A DNA stretch of 64,000 nt from Pseudomonas fluorescens (GCF_902497875.1 NZ_CABVHY010000018.1:62001-126000), one strand, 5' to 3'. Counted from the stretch's first letter, positions 42,489-50,556 are shown. Notes: a model not told the origin generated them from the sequence alone. Translations and numbers: made by a program.

Positions 42489-43595
42489 CTATGAAGTTGA
42501 GCTTCGTACTATTCTATTTTTATGAGCCGGAGAGTCGTAGTAGGGCGCCGGAATACTATTCAACTGCTTGTTCCACATATCCAGTTCGACAAGTGATTTT
42601 TGTAGTTTTCCGATACTTGCATCTATTTCTCTATTTTTATCTTTTAAGCTGGTTGTCAGCAGATCATCCTTGGATACACCCACTCCCCAAGCACGAGCGC
42701 TTTTCTGTACGTCTTCGCTTGCCTTGTGAACTCTTGTCTGGGCCCATCCAATTTCTTGGTGAATTTCAGTTTTACTTATTGGTCCGTAAGTTGCCGACCT
42801 GTTGTTATCAACAACTTCGGCACGCGCTGAGCTGGAGAACATTGCTTTATCAGAATTGTTGCTCACTATAGACGTCTTACTCCCATAGCTTGCCAGGCTT
42901 GTAGTCTTTGTATTCATAGATCCCATAGAGCTAAAACTTCCTATAGAGCTCACGCTTCCAGCAACTGACGGTCTCGCTAGCGCATGCGTATTTTCAGTTG
43001 CCTTTGCTGGTCTTCCACCAGCAATTCTGCGCAGGGTTGTCCCTAGGCGCGTCATGAAAGCAGGCCAATGCCCAGTGGGGTCATATAGATTTACCGGGTC
43101 ACCTGAACAATACACATACGGATTCAACCCACCCCTCCCAAACGGACTCAAATTATCCGGGCTGTTAAACCGCATCAACACCGGATTAAACGCCCGATAA
43201 CCATTGCCCAACAAATAATGCCCGGTGATCGGGTCCGGGCGTTCGCCATTGAATCCCAGCAAACTCAGCAAACCGCTTTCGGCGGGTCGATGGCCGTAAG
43301 GTGAGTAGGCAATCGGTCGGGGTTGATTGGCCCTAAGAGTCTGCAACACCGAGCGCTGTTGATCTGTTGCCAATAGTGAGGTCTCGATCGCGTCGCCCTG
43401 TCGTTGTTGTTGCGCCAATATTTGATCGTCTTGTTGAAAAATTGAACGCTGCAGCAGGCCCTGTATCTCAGTGGCTAGACGACTTTTGCAGTAAAAGCGC
43501 TGAAGCTCGACATCTCTCGTCGGTGTCGTGTCGATGAGTCGGTCCAGCGGGTCGTAGCGGTAATGGCAGAGTACGACTTCACGTTTAGCAGACAT
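42489..43595 (-). CDS. Orphan RHS repeat-associated core protein with variable C-terminus
   Basis: A 368-aa protein of the short orphan RHS type common in Pseudomonas. The conserved part (about 1-180) has CHYRYDPLDRLIDTTPT, LLATDQQRSVLQTL, YSPYGHRP, LLGFNGERPDPITGHYLLG and the RHS core end RFNSPDNLSPFGRGGLNPYV...GDPVNLYDPTGHW. The rest is serine-rich (SVSSIGSFSSMGSM) then helical (GWAQTRVHKASEDVQKSAR) and unlike domains I know. The DNA for the C-terminus is AT-rich: the 60 bases from 42601 have only 20 G/C, a sign of horizontal origin. RHS C-termini are often toxins, but no toxin motif or adjacent immunity gene is seen. CAGGAG precedes the ATG. Confidence 0.82.
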   Translation of the reverse strand: MSAKREVVLCHYRYDPLDRLIDTTPTRDVELQRFYCKSRLATEIQGLLQRSIFQQDDQILAQQQRQGDAIETSLLATDQQRSVLQTLRANQPRPIAYSPYGHRPAESGLLSLLGFNGERPDPITGHYLLGNGYRAFNPVLMRFNSPDNLSPFGRGGLNPYVYCSGDPVNLYDPTGHWPAFMTRLGTTLRRIAGGRPAKATENTHALARPSVAGSVSSIGSFSSMGSMNTKTTSLASYGSKTSIVSNNSDKAMFSSSARAEVVDNNRSATYGPISKTEIHQEIGWAQTRVHKASEDVQKSARAWGVGVSKDDLLTTSLKDKNREIDASIGKLQKSLVELDMWNKQLNSIPAPYYDSPAHKNRIVRSSTS

Positions 43596-43756
43596 GGGCT
43601 GAACTCCTGAAGGTCCTTGGTGCAGGGTGTTCAGGTTCGAAGGTATTACGAAGGCTGTCTACTAGCAGAACTGCTAGGACGAGGGACAGAGTACGCGGTC
43701 TTGCCCTTACTACCAGGCATTAGAGCAAGTCCGCTTACAGAGAATACGCTTTGATC

Positions 43757-44026
43757 TTAAGAAATCTGCGCCTGCAATCGCCGCCCGATCACGTCCATTA
43801 AATCGCAACCGTCGCGCAGCGGAATCGCAAGCACCCGAGCGAAGTCGTGCAGCACCATCGCGTCGCTGCTGATCTCTTCGCGCATGGCGAGGTTTTCCAG
43901 TAATTGGGTGACGGCGCTAATGCGGTAGGCGGCGGTGTCGTGTAATACGTCGAGGGGCGCTTCGGTGTCGATGAGCAGAGCGTGGAAATTATTGTCAATT
44001 CCTGTGACGGGCATGTAGCGATTCAT
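43757..44026 (-). CDS. Small 89-aa hypothetical protein (DUF3077/DUF6124-like)
   Basis: The protein begins MNRYMPVTGIDNNFHALLID and continues with a helical pattern (VLHDTAAYRISAVTQLLENL) that recalls the small DUF3077/DUF6124 proteins abundant in fluorescens-group genomes; this likeness is from memory and uncertain. An excellent ribosome binding site, TTGGAGGTTTACCC, precedes the ATG. It has no signal peptide. It lies 160 bases upstream of the RHS gene on the same strand, so co-transcription is possible, and it follows an unusual structured leader. Confidence 0.6.
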   Translation of the reverse strand: MNRYMPVTGIDNNFHALLIDTEAPLDVLHDTAAYRISAVTQLLENLAMREEISSDAMVLHDFARVLAIPLRDGCDLMDVIGRRLQAQIS

Positions 44027-44280
44027 GGGTAAACCTCCAATTTACTACAGAGAACCACCACTCAATCGTCGCCAAACGAAAGGGTGGCAGCTGTACGCAG
44101 GTTGGCGAACCGGGTAAATGGAGAAAACCGGCAGACCCGAAGGTCTCCCGCGCACAGCCGCCATAAAGCAGCGTTTCGTGCGCAGCAGTTCTCAGCAAAA
44201 GCGCTGAAAGTGCTTCTGCCATTTAACTTCGGATCGCCAAACCCGATCGCCATATGGGCGACCGGCGGACTATAAGCTTC
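44027..44280 (-). ncRNA. Structured leader upstream of the 89-aa gene (candidate cis-RNA)
   Basis: On the minus strand this stretch contains AGACC-TTCG-GGTCT (44133-44146), a 5-bp stem with a UUCG tetraloop, and GGTCGCC/GGCGATC (44245-44263), a 7-bp stem with one G-U pair. Frames through it are open but codon use and lack of ribosome binding sites argue against protein. I recall very similar stretches translated as hypothetical proteins in other fluorescens-group annotations, which would fit a conserved non-coding leader. Boundaries are approximate. Confidence 0.4.
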
Positions 44281-44340
44281 ATCCTTTGAGCGGTGCAAGG
44301 TTCAGGTGCGACAGGGAATTCTGTATCTGGCGTAAGAATC

Positions 44341-44450
44341 AAAAGATCGCAGCCTGCGGCAGCTCCTACAGGGGATTGCGACACCCGCGAATCAACAGGT
44401 GTACACGCTTTTGTAGGAGCTGCCGCAGGCTGCAATCTTTTGATCTTGAG
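44341..44450. repeat. REPIN copy 1, GTAGGAGCTGCCG type
   Basis: Inverted REP arms GCAGCCTGCGGCAGCTCCTAC and its complement enclose a spacer with GACACCCGCGAATCAAC. The whole 110-base unit recurs at 44605-44716 in the same orientation with three substitutions and one two-base indel. Confidence 0.85.
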
Positions 44451-44492
44451 CTTTGTGGGATGTGGATTTTAGCGGTATTGCGAAGGAAGGCA

Positions 44493-44592
44493 CGTGATCG
44501 GCCCGGACGGCACCCAGCGTGGTTTCATTCGAGCGCCGTTGAACAACCGGAAACTGGTGGTTCAGTTGCCGGCGATGTTGCAGCGTAACTAA
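44493..44592 (+). pseudogene. Duplicated 3' end of the SCO gene
   Basis: Bases 44493-44588 repeat 42017-42112 of the intact SCO gene with one mismatch (G at 44549 for A at 42073). In frame it encodes VIGPDGTQRGFIRAPLNN and ends QRN then TAA, while the intact gene ends QRK then TAG. There is no start codon or upstream part, so it is a remnant. REPINs flank it on both sides. Confidence 0.9.
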
Positions 44593-44604
44593 CCTGCTGG
44601 CCCC

Positions 44605-44716
44605 AAAAGATCGCAGCCTGCGGCAGCTCCTACAGGGGATCGCGACACCCGCGAATCAACGGGTGTACACGCTTTTGTGTAGGAGCTGCCGCAGGCTGCG
44701 ATCTTTTGATCTTGAG
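44605..44716. repeat. REPIN copy 2, GTAGGAGCTGCCG type
   Basis: A 112-base near-copy of the unit at 44341-44450, including the same spacer, so the pair arose by duplication of the whole unit rather than by independent REP insertion. Confidence 0.85.
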
Positions 44717-44746
44717 TTTTTTGTGCGGAGGGATTTACAGCAAGCG

Positions 44747-44767
44747 GGGGTGCAGCGATTGCACCCC
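44747..44767 (-). terminator. Terminator after metQ
   Basis: Stem GGGGTGCA/TGCACCCC (8 bp) with a 5-base loop, nine bases after the metQ stop. The tail on the minus strand is not U-rich (CGCTTGCTGT), whereas GTTTTAC follows on the plus strand, so strength is uncertain. Confidence 0.55.
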
Positions 44768-44775
44768 GTTTTACA

Positions 44776-45546
44776 TCAGAACGCTGGCAATACCGCGCCT
44801 TTGTATTTCTCCAGAATGAATTGCTTCACTTCCGGGCTGTGCAAGGCGGTCACCAGTTTCTTCATGGCCTCGGAATCCTTGTCGTCCGGGCGGGCAACCA
44901 GGATGTTCACGTAAGGCGAGTCTTTGCCTTCGATGACCAGTGCGTCCTTGGCCGGATCGAGCTTGGCTTCCAGCGCGTAGTTGGTGTTGATCAGCGCCAG
45001 GTCGACCTGGGTCAGCACGCGCGGGATGGTGGCGGCTTCCAGTTCACGGAACTTCAGGTCCTTGGCGTTCTCGGTGATGTCCCGCACGGTTGAAAGAATA
45101 TTGTTCGGCTCCTTCAACTGGATCAGCCCGGCCTTTGCCAGCAGCAGCAAGGCGCGGCCGCCGTTGGTGGCGTCGTTCGGGATCACCACGTTGGCACCGC
45201 CAGGCAGTTCTGCGAGGGTTTTGTACTTGCTGGAGTAAGCACCCAGCGGCTCCAGGTGCACGCCGGCAACGCTCACCAGGTTAGTGCCCTTGGCCTTGTT
45301 GAACTCATTCAGGTACGGCTGGTGCTGGAAGAAGTTGGCGTCCAGGCGCTTCTCGGCCACTTGTACGTTCGGCTGGATGTAGTCGGTGAAGACCTTGACC
45401 TTGAGGTCGACGCCCTCTTTGGCCAGAGCCGGTTTAACGAACTCCAGAATTTCCGCGTGCGGCACCGGGCTTGCGGCCACGGTCAGGGTTTGTGCATGGG
45501 CGGAAAACGCTGCAACGGCAGCGAAAGCGACGAGTAGTTTTTTCAT
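44776..45546 (-). CDS. metQ: Methionine ABC transporter substrate-binding protein
   Basis: The 256-aa protein belongs to the NlpA/MetQ family that binds methionine for MetNI. It has TLTVAASPVPHAEILEFVKP at the mature N-terminus, DANFFQHQPYLNEF, VVIPNDATNGGRALLLLAKAGL and LALINTNYALEA. The signal peptide ends FSAHAQ without a cysteine, so unlike many MetQ proteins this one should be a free periplasmic protein, not a lipoprotein. An AAGGAGTTAGC site precedes the ATG. Last gene of metNIQ. Confidence 0.92.
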   Translation of the reverse strand: MKKLLVAFAAVAAFSAHAQTLTVAASPVPHAEILEFVKPALAKEGVDLKVKVFTDYIQPNVQVAEKRLDANFFQHQPYLNEFNKAKGTNLVSVAGVHLEPLGAYSSKYKTLAELPGGANVVIPNDATNGGRALLLLAKAGLIQLKEPNNILSTVRDITENAKDLKFRELEAATIPRVLTQVDLALINTNYALEAKLDPAKDALVIEGKDSPYVNILVARPDDKDSEAMKKLVTALHSPEVKQFILEKYKGAVLPAF

Positions 45547-45563
45547 CCAGCTAACTCCTTGTT

Positions 45564-45599
45564 AGGCGCCGGTTCAGGCGCCTGCCAGCCGTGGCTGGC
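45564..45599. repeat. Two adjacent hairpins between metI and metQ
   Basis: AGGCGCC/GGCGCCT (45564-45583, 6-base loop) and GCCAGCC/GGCTGGC (45584-45599, 2-base loop) lie back to back in the 61-base gap. They may shape the ratio of metQ to metI mRNA by attenuation or by blocking RNA decay. Confidence 0.6.
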
Positions 45600-45607
45600 G
45601 GTTACAG

Positions 45608-46282
45608 TTATTTTCGGGAAAAGTGCACCACCAGCTTATCGCCGACGGTTTGCAGCATCTGTACCAGCACCAGCAGCAACACGACCGTGACCACCATGAC
45701 ATCGGTCTGGAAACGCTGGTAACCGAAACGAATCGCCAGGTCACCCAGGCCACCCGCGCCGACCACACCGGCCATCGCGGTGTAGGACACCAGGGTAATC
45801 GCCGTCACCGTGATCGCCGCGAAAATGCCTGGCCGCGCTTCCGGCAGCAAGGCATTGATGATGATCTGCCGCGTCGTCGCGCCCATGGCCTGGGTCGCTT
45901 CGATAATGCCGCGATCCACTTCACGCAGCGCGGTTTCCACCAGTCGCGCGAAGAAAGGCGTCGCGCCCACTACCAGCGGCGGAATCGCACCGGCCACACC
46001 CAGCGAGGTGCCGGTGATGAGTACCGTAAAGGGGATCATCACGATCAACAGAATGATGAATGGCAACGAGCGCAGGATGTTCACCACCAGCGACAGCAGC
46101 GCGTAAATGCCTTTGGCCTCGAGCAACTGACGCGGGCTGCAGAGGAACAGCAACACCCCCAGTGGCAGGCCGAACAATACGGTGAACAGCAACGAACCAC
46201 CGAGCATCAGCAGGGTGTCGCCGGTGGCCAGCCAGATTTCGAACCAGTCGACATTGGCGAAGAAACTCAACAAGGGCTCCAT
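45608..46282 (-). CDS. metI: Methionine ABC transporter permease
   Basis: A 224-aa inner-membrane protein with about five helices. The coupling motif of ABC permeases is in EATQAMGATTRQIIINALLPEARPGI, and VIAVTAITLVSYTAMAGVVGAGGLGDLAIRFGYQRF-type sequence follows in shorter blocks (SYTAMAGVVGAGGLGDLA). It forms the channel with MetN as ATPase and MetQ as binding protein. Its start overlaps the metN stop by one base, so translation is coupled. Confidence 0.93.
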   Translation of the reverse strand: MEPLLSFFANVDWFEIWLATGDTLLMLGGSLLFTVLFGLPLGVLLFLCSPRQLLEAKGIYALLSLVVNILRSLPFIILLIVMIPFTVLITGTSLGVAGAIPPLVVGATPFFARLVETALREVDRGIIEATQAMGATTRQIIINALLPEARPGIFAAITVTAITLVSYTAMAGVVGAGGLGDLAIRFGYQRFQTDVMVVTVVLLLVLVQMLQTVGDKLVVHFSRK

Positions 46283-47289
46283 TAGCGCAGCACCTCCATA
46301 TGGACGTCCGCCGCGGTGAAGCGGGCGAATGCGGCTTCCATGTCACCACCGGTGACGGCCAGGGTCAGTTGCCCGTAAGGGACGTCTTTGATGCGATCGA
46401 TACGACCGGCAAGGATGCTGTAGTCCACACCCGTTTCGCGGGCGACGGTACCCAGCAATGGCGCGTAGGTCGCTTCACCCTGGAAGGTCAGGCGCACTAT
46501 GCGGCCAGGTACGTGGGCGAAGTCATCGCGTTGTTCGCTTTCATCGATCTGCTCGTCTTCTTGTACAAAGCGCTTGGTAGTCGGGTGCTTGGGATGCAGG
46601 AACACCTCGGCCACCGTGCCCTGTTCGACGATCACGCCATCGTCCATCACCGCCACCTGATCGCAGACCCGACGGATGACATCCATCTCATGGGTGATCA
46701 GTACGATGGTCAGGTTCAACTCGCGGTTGATCTCGGCCAGCAATTGCAGGACCGACGCCGTGGTTTGCGGATCAAGGGCGCTGGTGGCTTCGTCGCACAG
46801 CAGGATTTTCGGCTTGGTCGCCAGCGCGCGGGCGATGCCGACACGCTGCTTCTGACCACCGGACAACTGTGCCGGGTACTTTTTCGCGTGGTCGGCCAGG
46901 CCTACTCGCGCAAGCAACTCGGCAACACGTCGGTCGATCTCGCTGCGGGACAATTCGCCGGCCAGGGTCAGTGGCAGCGCAACGTTGTCGGCAACAGTCT
47001 TGGACGCCAGCAGATTGAAGTGCTGGAAGATCATCCCGACCTGCTGCCGGAAACGCCGCAGACCATTGGCGTCGAGCGCGGTGACTTCTTCGTCATCGAC
47101 GAAGATCTTGCCGCCGCTCGGGGCTTCCAGGCGGTTGATCAGGCGCAGCAGGGTACTTTTTCCCGCGCCGGAATGGCCGATCAGGCCGAATACCTGGCCA
47201 TCCTCGACACGCAGGCTGGTCGGATGCAGGGCAGGAATATCCTTGCCGGCAACCCGGTAGGTTTTATGGACGTTTTGAAACTCGATCAC
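46282..47289 (-). CDS. metN: Methionine ABC transporter ATP-binding protein
   Basis: The 335-aa ATPase has Walker A GLIGHSGAGKSTLLR, Q-loop MIFQHFNLL, signature QLSGGQKQRVGIARAL, Walker B ILLCDEATSALDP and H-loop LITHEMDVI. The C-terminal 80 residues (about 255-335) form the NIL domain, which in MetN binds methionine and inhibits transport when it is plentiful. First gene of metNIQ, divergent from katE across 264 bases. In that gap I saw no clear riboswitch. Confidence 0.95.
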   Translation of the reverse strand: MIEFQNVHKTYRVAGKDIPALHPTSLRVEDGQVFGLIGHSGAGKSTLLRLINRLEAPSGGKIFVDDEEVTALDANGLRRFRQQVGMIFQHFNLLASKTVADNVALPLTLAGELSRSEIDRRVAELLARVGLADHAKKYPAQLSGGQKQRVGIARALATKPKILLCDEATSALDPQTTASVLQLLAEINRELNLTIVLITHEMDVIRRVCDQVAVMDDGVIVEQGTVAEVFLHPKHPTTKRFVQEDEQIDESEQRDDFAHVPGRIVRLTFQGEATYAPLLGTVARETGVDYSILAGRIDRIKDVPYGQLTLAVTGGDMEAAFARFTAADVHMEVLR

Positions 47290-47553
47290 GTAGCGAACCT
47301 TGTGGGCGCGTTAGAAAGGGTCAGCGGTTAGCCGGGCGCGCATTTTAGCCTGTCCGTATAGAGGTTCTTAGCATTTATTTCGTAATCATCCTTTCATTTG
47401 GCAATAACGCGATCAAAGGTCATAAAAAAGGAACGGCGCAAATCGGTGCCAGTCATTAGTTAAGCAACTCGAAATCTCCCAGGTGCCGTGCCCGGGGACT
47501 TTGCCCATGAAACCCGGGAGCGCCGGGAATCGCAAACGAGGAGTTCTTATCTG

Positions 47554-49692
47554 ATGAGTACCAAGAAGCCTGCCCCAACGAAGAGCCAACTGGCCGGAAC
47601 CGACACCCTGGACCGGGGCAACACCAACGCCAAACTGCAAAGTCTGGAAACGTTTCGCTCGGATGCCACCGACCAGGCGTTGCGCACCAACCAGGGCGTA
47701 AAGGTCGTCGATAACAAAAATACCTTGAGGGTCGGCGCTCGCGGGCCATCGCTGCTGGAAGACTTCATCATGCGTGAAAAGATCACGCATTTTGACCACG
47801 AGCGGATTCCCGAGCGCATCGTCCACGCTCGTGGTGTCGGCGCTCACGGTTACTTTCAGACCTATGAAGCCCATACGGCGCTGACCAAGGCCGGCTTCCT
47901 GCAGGACCCAGGCAAGAAAACCCCGGTTTTCGTGCGTTTTTCAACGGTCCAGGGCCCTCGCGGTTCCGGCGATACCGTGCGTGATGTACGCGGCTTCGCG
48001 GTGAAATTCTTCACCGACGAGGGCAACTTCGATCTGGTCGGCAACAACATGCCAGTGTTCTTTATCCAGGATGCGATCAAGTTTCCCGACTTTGTCCATG
48101 CGGTAAAACCCGAGCCGCATAATGAAATACCCACCGGTGGTTCGGCCCATGACACCTTCTGGGATTTCGTTTCCTTGCAGCCAGAGTCTGCGCACATGGT
48201 GATGTGGGCCATGTCCGATCGAGCGATTCCGAAAAGCCTGCGGACCATGCAGGGTTTCGGCGTGCACACCTTTCGCATGATCAATGCCGAGGGCAAATCC
48301 ACTTTCGTCAAATTCCACTGGCGGCCAAAAGCCGGGACCTGTTCTCTGGTCTGGGATGAAGCGCAGAAACTGGCGGGCAAGGACACGGATTTTCACCGTC
48401 GCGATCTGTGGGAGTCGATTGAAGGCGGCGACTATCCGGAGTGGGAGTTCGGCGTACAAATCGTCGCTGAAGAAGACGAACACAGCTTCGACTTCGACCT
48501 GCTCGATCCGACCAAGATTATCCCGGAAGAACTGGTGCCGATTACCCCGCTGGGCAAAATGGTGCTCAATCGCAACCCGGACAACTTCTTTGCCGAGACC
48601 GAGCAGGTTGCCTTCTGCCCTGGGCATATCGTGCCCGGCATCGATTTCTCCAATGACCCGCTGCTGCAAGGTCGGCTGTTCTCCTACACCGACACGCAGA
48701 TCAGCCGACTGGGCGGGCCGAATTTCCACGAGATCCCGATCAACCGTCCGGTGGCGCCGTTCCACAATGGTCAGCGTGACGCCATGCATCGCATGACCAT
48801 CGACAAGGGCCGCGCCTCCTATGAGCCGAACTCCATCGACGGCGGTTGGCCACTGGAAACCCCTCCGGCCGCTCAGGACGGTGGGTTCGAGAGCTACCCG
48901 GAGCGCATCGACGCGCAGAAGATCCGTCAGCGCAGCGAGTCGTTCGGCGATCACTTCTCACAGGCCCGGCTGTTCTTCAAGAGCATGAGCAAACACGAGC
49001 AGGAGCACATCATCGCCGCGTACAGCTTCGAGTTGGGCAAGGTCGAGCGGCTATGGATTCGCGAGCGTGAAGTCAACGAAGTGCTGGCCAATATCGATCT
49101 GCAACTGGCGGGTCGCGTGGCGCAGAACCTTGGCTTGCCGGCACCGAAAGCCGGGACAATGGCCGAACGCAAAACCTCGCTGGCCGAGTCGCCGGCCTTG
49201 AGTCAGGTCAACCTGCTTTCGGGGGATATCAAAACCCGCAAAGTGGCGATCCTGGCGGCGGACGGTGTCGATGGCGCGGCGATTGCCGCACTGAAGAAGG
49301 CGTTGGAAGCCGAAGGCGCCCATGCCAAATTGCTCGGCCCGACTTCCGCTCCGGTAACCACTTCGGACGGCAAAAGCCTCGCGGTGGATGCCTCCATGGA
49401 GGGGTTGCCGTCAGTGGCGTTCGACGCGGTGTTTGTGCCCGGTGGGGCCAAGTCGGTACAGGCCTTGAGCACCGATGGCGTGGCGCTGCATTACGTGCTG
49501 GAGGCGTACAAACACCTGAAGGCAATTGCCTTGCACGGTGAAGCGAAACAGCTGCTGGATGTACTGAAACTGGAGGCGGATGCGGGATTGATTGTCGGCG
49601 GGGATGCCAAGGCGTTGAAGGCGTTCTTTGCGGCGATTGCCCAGCATCGGGTCTGGGATCGGGAGCCTAAGGCCAAGGCGATTCCGGCTTAG
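47554..49692 (+). CDS. katE: Catalase HPII (large-subunit monofunctional catalase)
   Basis: KatE dismutates hydrogen peroxide. The 712-aa chain is the large-subunit type: heme-site His in IVHARGVGAHGYFQTYE, VRFSTVQGPRGSGDTVRD, the distal Asn in NNMPVFFIQDAIKFPDFVH-type sequence (FFIQDAIKFPDFVHA), and the proximal Tyr region RLFSYTDTQISRLGGPNFHE. The C-terminal 150 residues (from about 565) form the flavodoxin/DJ-1-like domain of HPII. The ATG at 47554 (MSTKKPAPTKSQ) follows GAGGAGTTC. An earlier ATG at 47488 lacks a ribosome binding site. A REP hairpin and T run follow. Confidence 0.96.
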   Translation: MSTKKPAPTKSQLAGTDTLDRGNTNAKLQSLETFRSDATDQALRTNQGVKVVDNKNTLRVGARGPSLLEDFIMREKITHFDHERIPERIVHARGVGAHGYFQTYEAHTALTKAGFLQDPGKKTPVFVRFSTVQGPRGSGDTVRDVRGFAVKFFTDEGNFDLVGNNMPVFFIQDAIKFPDFVHAVKPEPHNEIPTGGSAHDTFWDFVSLQPESAHMVMWAMSDRAIPKSLRTMQGFGVHTFRMINAEGKSTFVKFHWRPKAGTCSLVWDEAQKLAGKDTDFHRRDLWESIEGGDYPEWEFGVQIVAEEDEHSFDFDLLDPTKIIPEELVPITPLGKMVLNRNPDNFFAETEQVAFCPGHIVPGIDFSNDPLLQGRLFSYTDTQISRLGGPNFHEIPINRPVAPFHNGQRDAMHRMTIDKGRASYEPNSIDGGWPLETPPAAQDGGFESYPERIDAQKIRQRSESFGDHFSQARLFFKSMSKHEQEHIIAAYSFELGKVERLWIREREVNEVLANIDLQLAGRVAQNLGLPAPKAGTMAERKTSLAESPALSQVNLLSGDIKTRKVAILAADGVDGAAIAALKKALEAEGAHAKLLGPTSAPVTTSDGKSLAVDASMEGLPSVAFDAVFVPGGAKSVQALSTDGVALHYVLEAYKHLKAIALHGEAKQLLDVLKLEADAGLIVGGDAKALKAFFAAIAQHRVWDREPKAKAIPA

Positions 49693-49729
49693 TGGTTATC
49701 CCCAAATGCTTGGGTGACAGGTAGATCGT

Positions 49730-49795
49730 CTTCGCGGGCAAGCCCGCTCCCACAGATTGTGCACTGTCCCTGTGGGAGCGGGCTTGCCCGCGAAG
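49730..49795 (+). terminator. REP hairpin after katE, likely terminator
   Basis: Perfect 25-bp inverted repeat whose arms begin CTTCGCGGGCAAGCCCGCTC and TGTGGGAGCGGGCTTGCCCG, separated by 16 bases and followed by TTTTTGTTT. It is a REP pair of the same type as at 42161 and lies between two convergent genes. Confidence 0.8.
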
Positions 49796-49802
49796 TTTTT
49801 GT

Positions 49803-50519
49803 TTATGGCTTGCGCGGACTCAAAACCATCTGCGCCGGAATGTGGCGCAGGATCTGGCGCTGGATCTGCAGATCAAAATCGGCGTCGAGCTTTTTCACCC
49901 GTTTGCTCAGCAGCGTGGCCAGCCACGGATAGTCCTGGGTGCGCGGCGCCTGAATGCTCACATCGCATTGGTAATTCACCACGTCAGCGGCAATGGCATC
50001 GAGTTGCTTGCGCAGCTTGGCGATGTCGGTGAGGTTCAGGGCAACGGTGGTGCTTTCGGCGGTAGGGTCGATGACTTTGGCGACGGGTTTGGGCTCCGCG
50101 GCGCTCAGGGCGGCTTCGGCTTTATCCAGCTCGGCTTTGCGGGCGTGGGTGATGGCGCTGTTGACGCCGCCGGTCAGCGCCGGGGCCTTGGGCATCAATA
50201 CCCGGGCGCGGCTCAGCGCGGTAGCGGCAGCATTGACGTCGCCTTTTTGCAGGACGATCTGGCTGCGTTGCAAGTAAGCCTCGGCCAATTGCCGTTGATA
50301 CTGCTCCAGCACCGGGTCATTGGGCGATTGGGCCTGCAAGGTGCTCAGTTGATCTTCCGCGGTGGCCAACTCGCTGCTGGCGAGGTTTTGCTCCAGCTGC
50401 GCGATGGCCGCTGCCCGGCTATCCGAGACCTCGGGGGCTGCGGGCGGCGTGCTTTGGCAGGCACCCAGCAGCAGGGAAAATGCGACAAGGAGCAGATAAC
50501 GTGAGGCGAACGGCTTCAT
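49803..50519 (-). CDS. PA5502-like lipoprotein of unknown function
   Basis: A 238-aa precursor with signal and lipobox (LLVAFSLLLGACQST) and a helical, TPR-like middle (AEDQLSTLQAQSPNDPVLEQ, LAEAYLQRSQIVLQKGDVNA). The C-terminal part includes VVNYQCDVSIQAPRTQDYPW. I recall a homologue beside znuB in PAO1. Envelope location is well supported; role unknown. It lies 37 bases after znuB on the same strand and could be part of that transcript. Confidence 0.8.
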   Translation of the reverse strand: MKPFASRYLLLVAFSLLLGACQSTPPAAPEVSDSRAAAIAQLEQNLASSELATAEDQLSTLQAQSPNDPVLEQYQRQLAEAYLQRSQIVLQKGDVNAAATALSRARVLMPKAPALTGGVNSAITHARKAELDKAEAALSAAEPKPVAKVIDPTAESTTVALNLTDIAKLRKQLDAIAADVVNYQCDVSIQAPRTQDYPWLATLLSKRVKKLDADFDLQIQRQILRHIPAQMVLSPRKP

Positions 50520-50556
50520 TCCTGCGACTCTCTAATTGCGCAAAAAGCGAGCAAGT

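Noticed and set aside
42404..42871. 155-aa plus-strand frame opposite the RHS C-terminus as a possible immunity gene
   Set aside because: Fully antisense, phenylalanine/leucine/tyrosine-rich chance translation with no ribosome binding site.
43995..44298. 75- and 78-aa frames overlapping the leader of the 89-aa gene
   Set aside because: No start signals, overlap one another in different frames; the structured-RNA reading explains the stretch better.
42117..44775. Prophage or insertion sequence as carrier of the RHS segment
   Set aside because: No integrase, transposase or terminal inverted repeats; only the direct repeat of the sco end and REPINs are present.
47290..47553. SAM or methionine riboswitch before metN
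   Set aside because: I saw no multi-stem conserved structure or consensus in this divergent gap.
48951..49647. Long minus-strand frames opposite katE
   Set aside because: Codon-complement shadows of a well-supported catalase gene.
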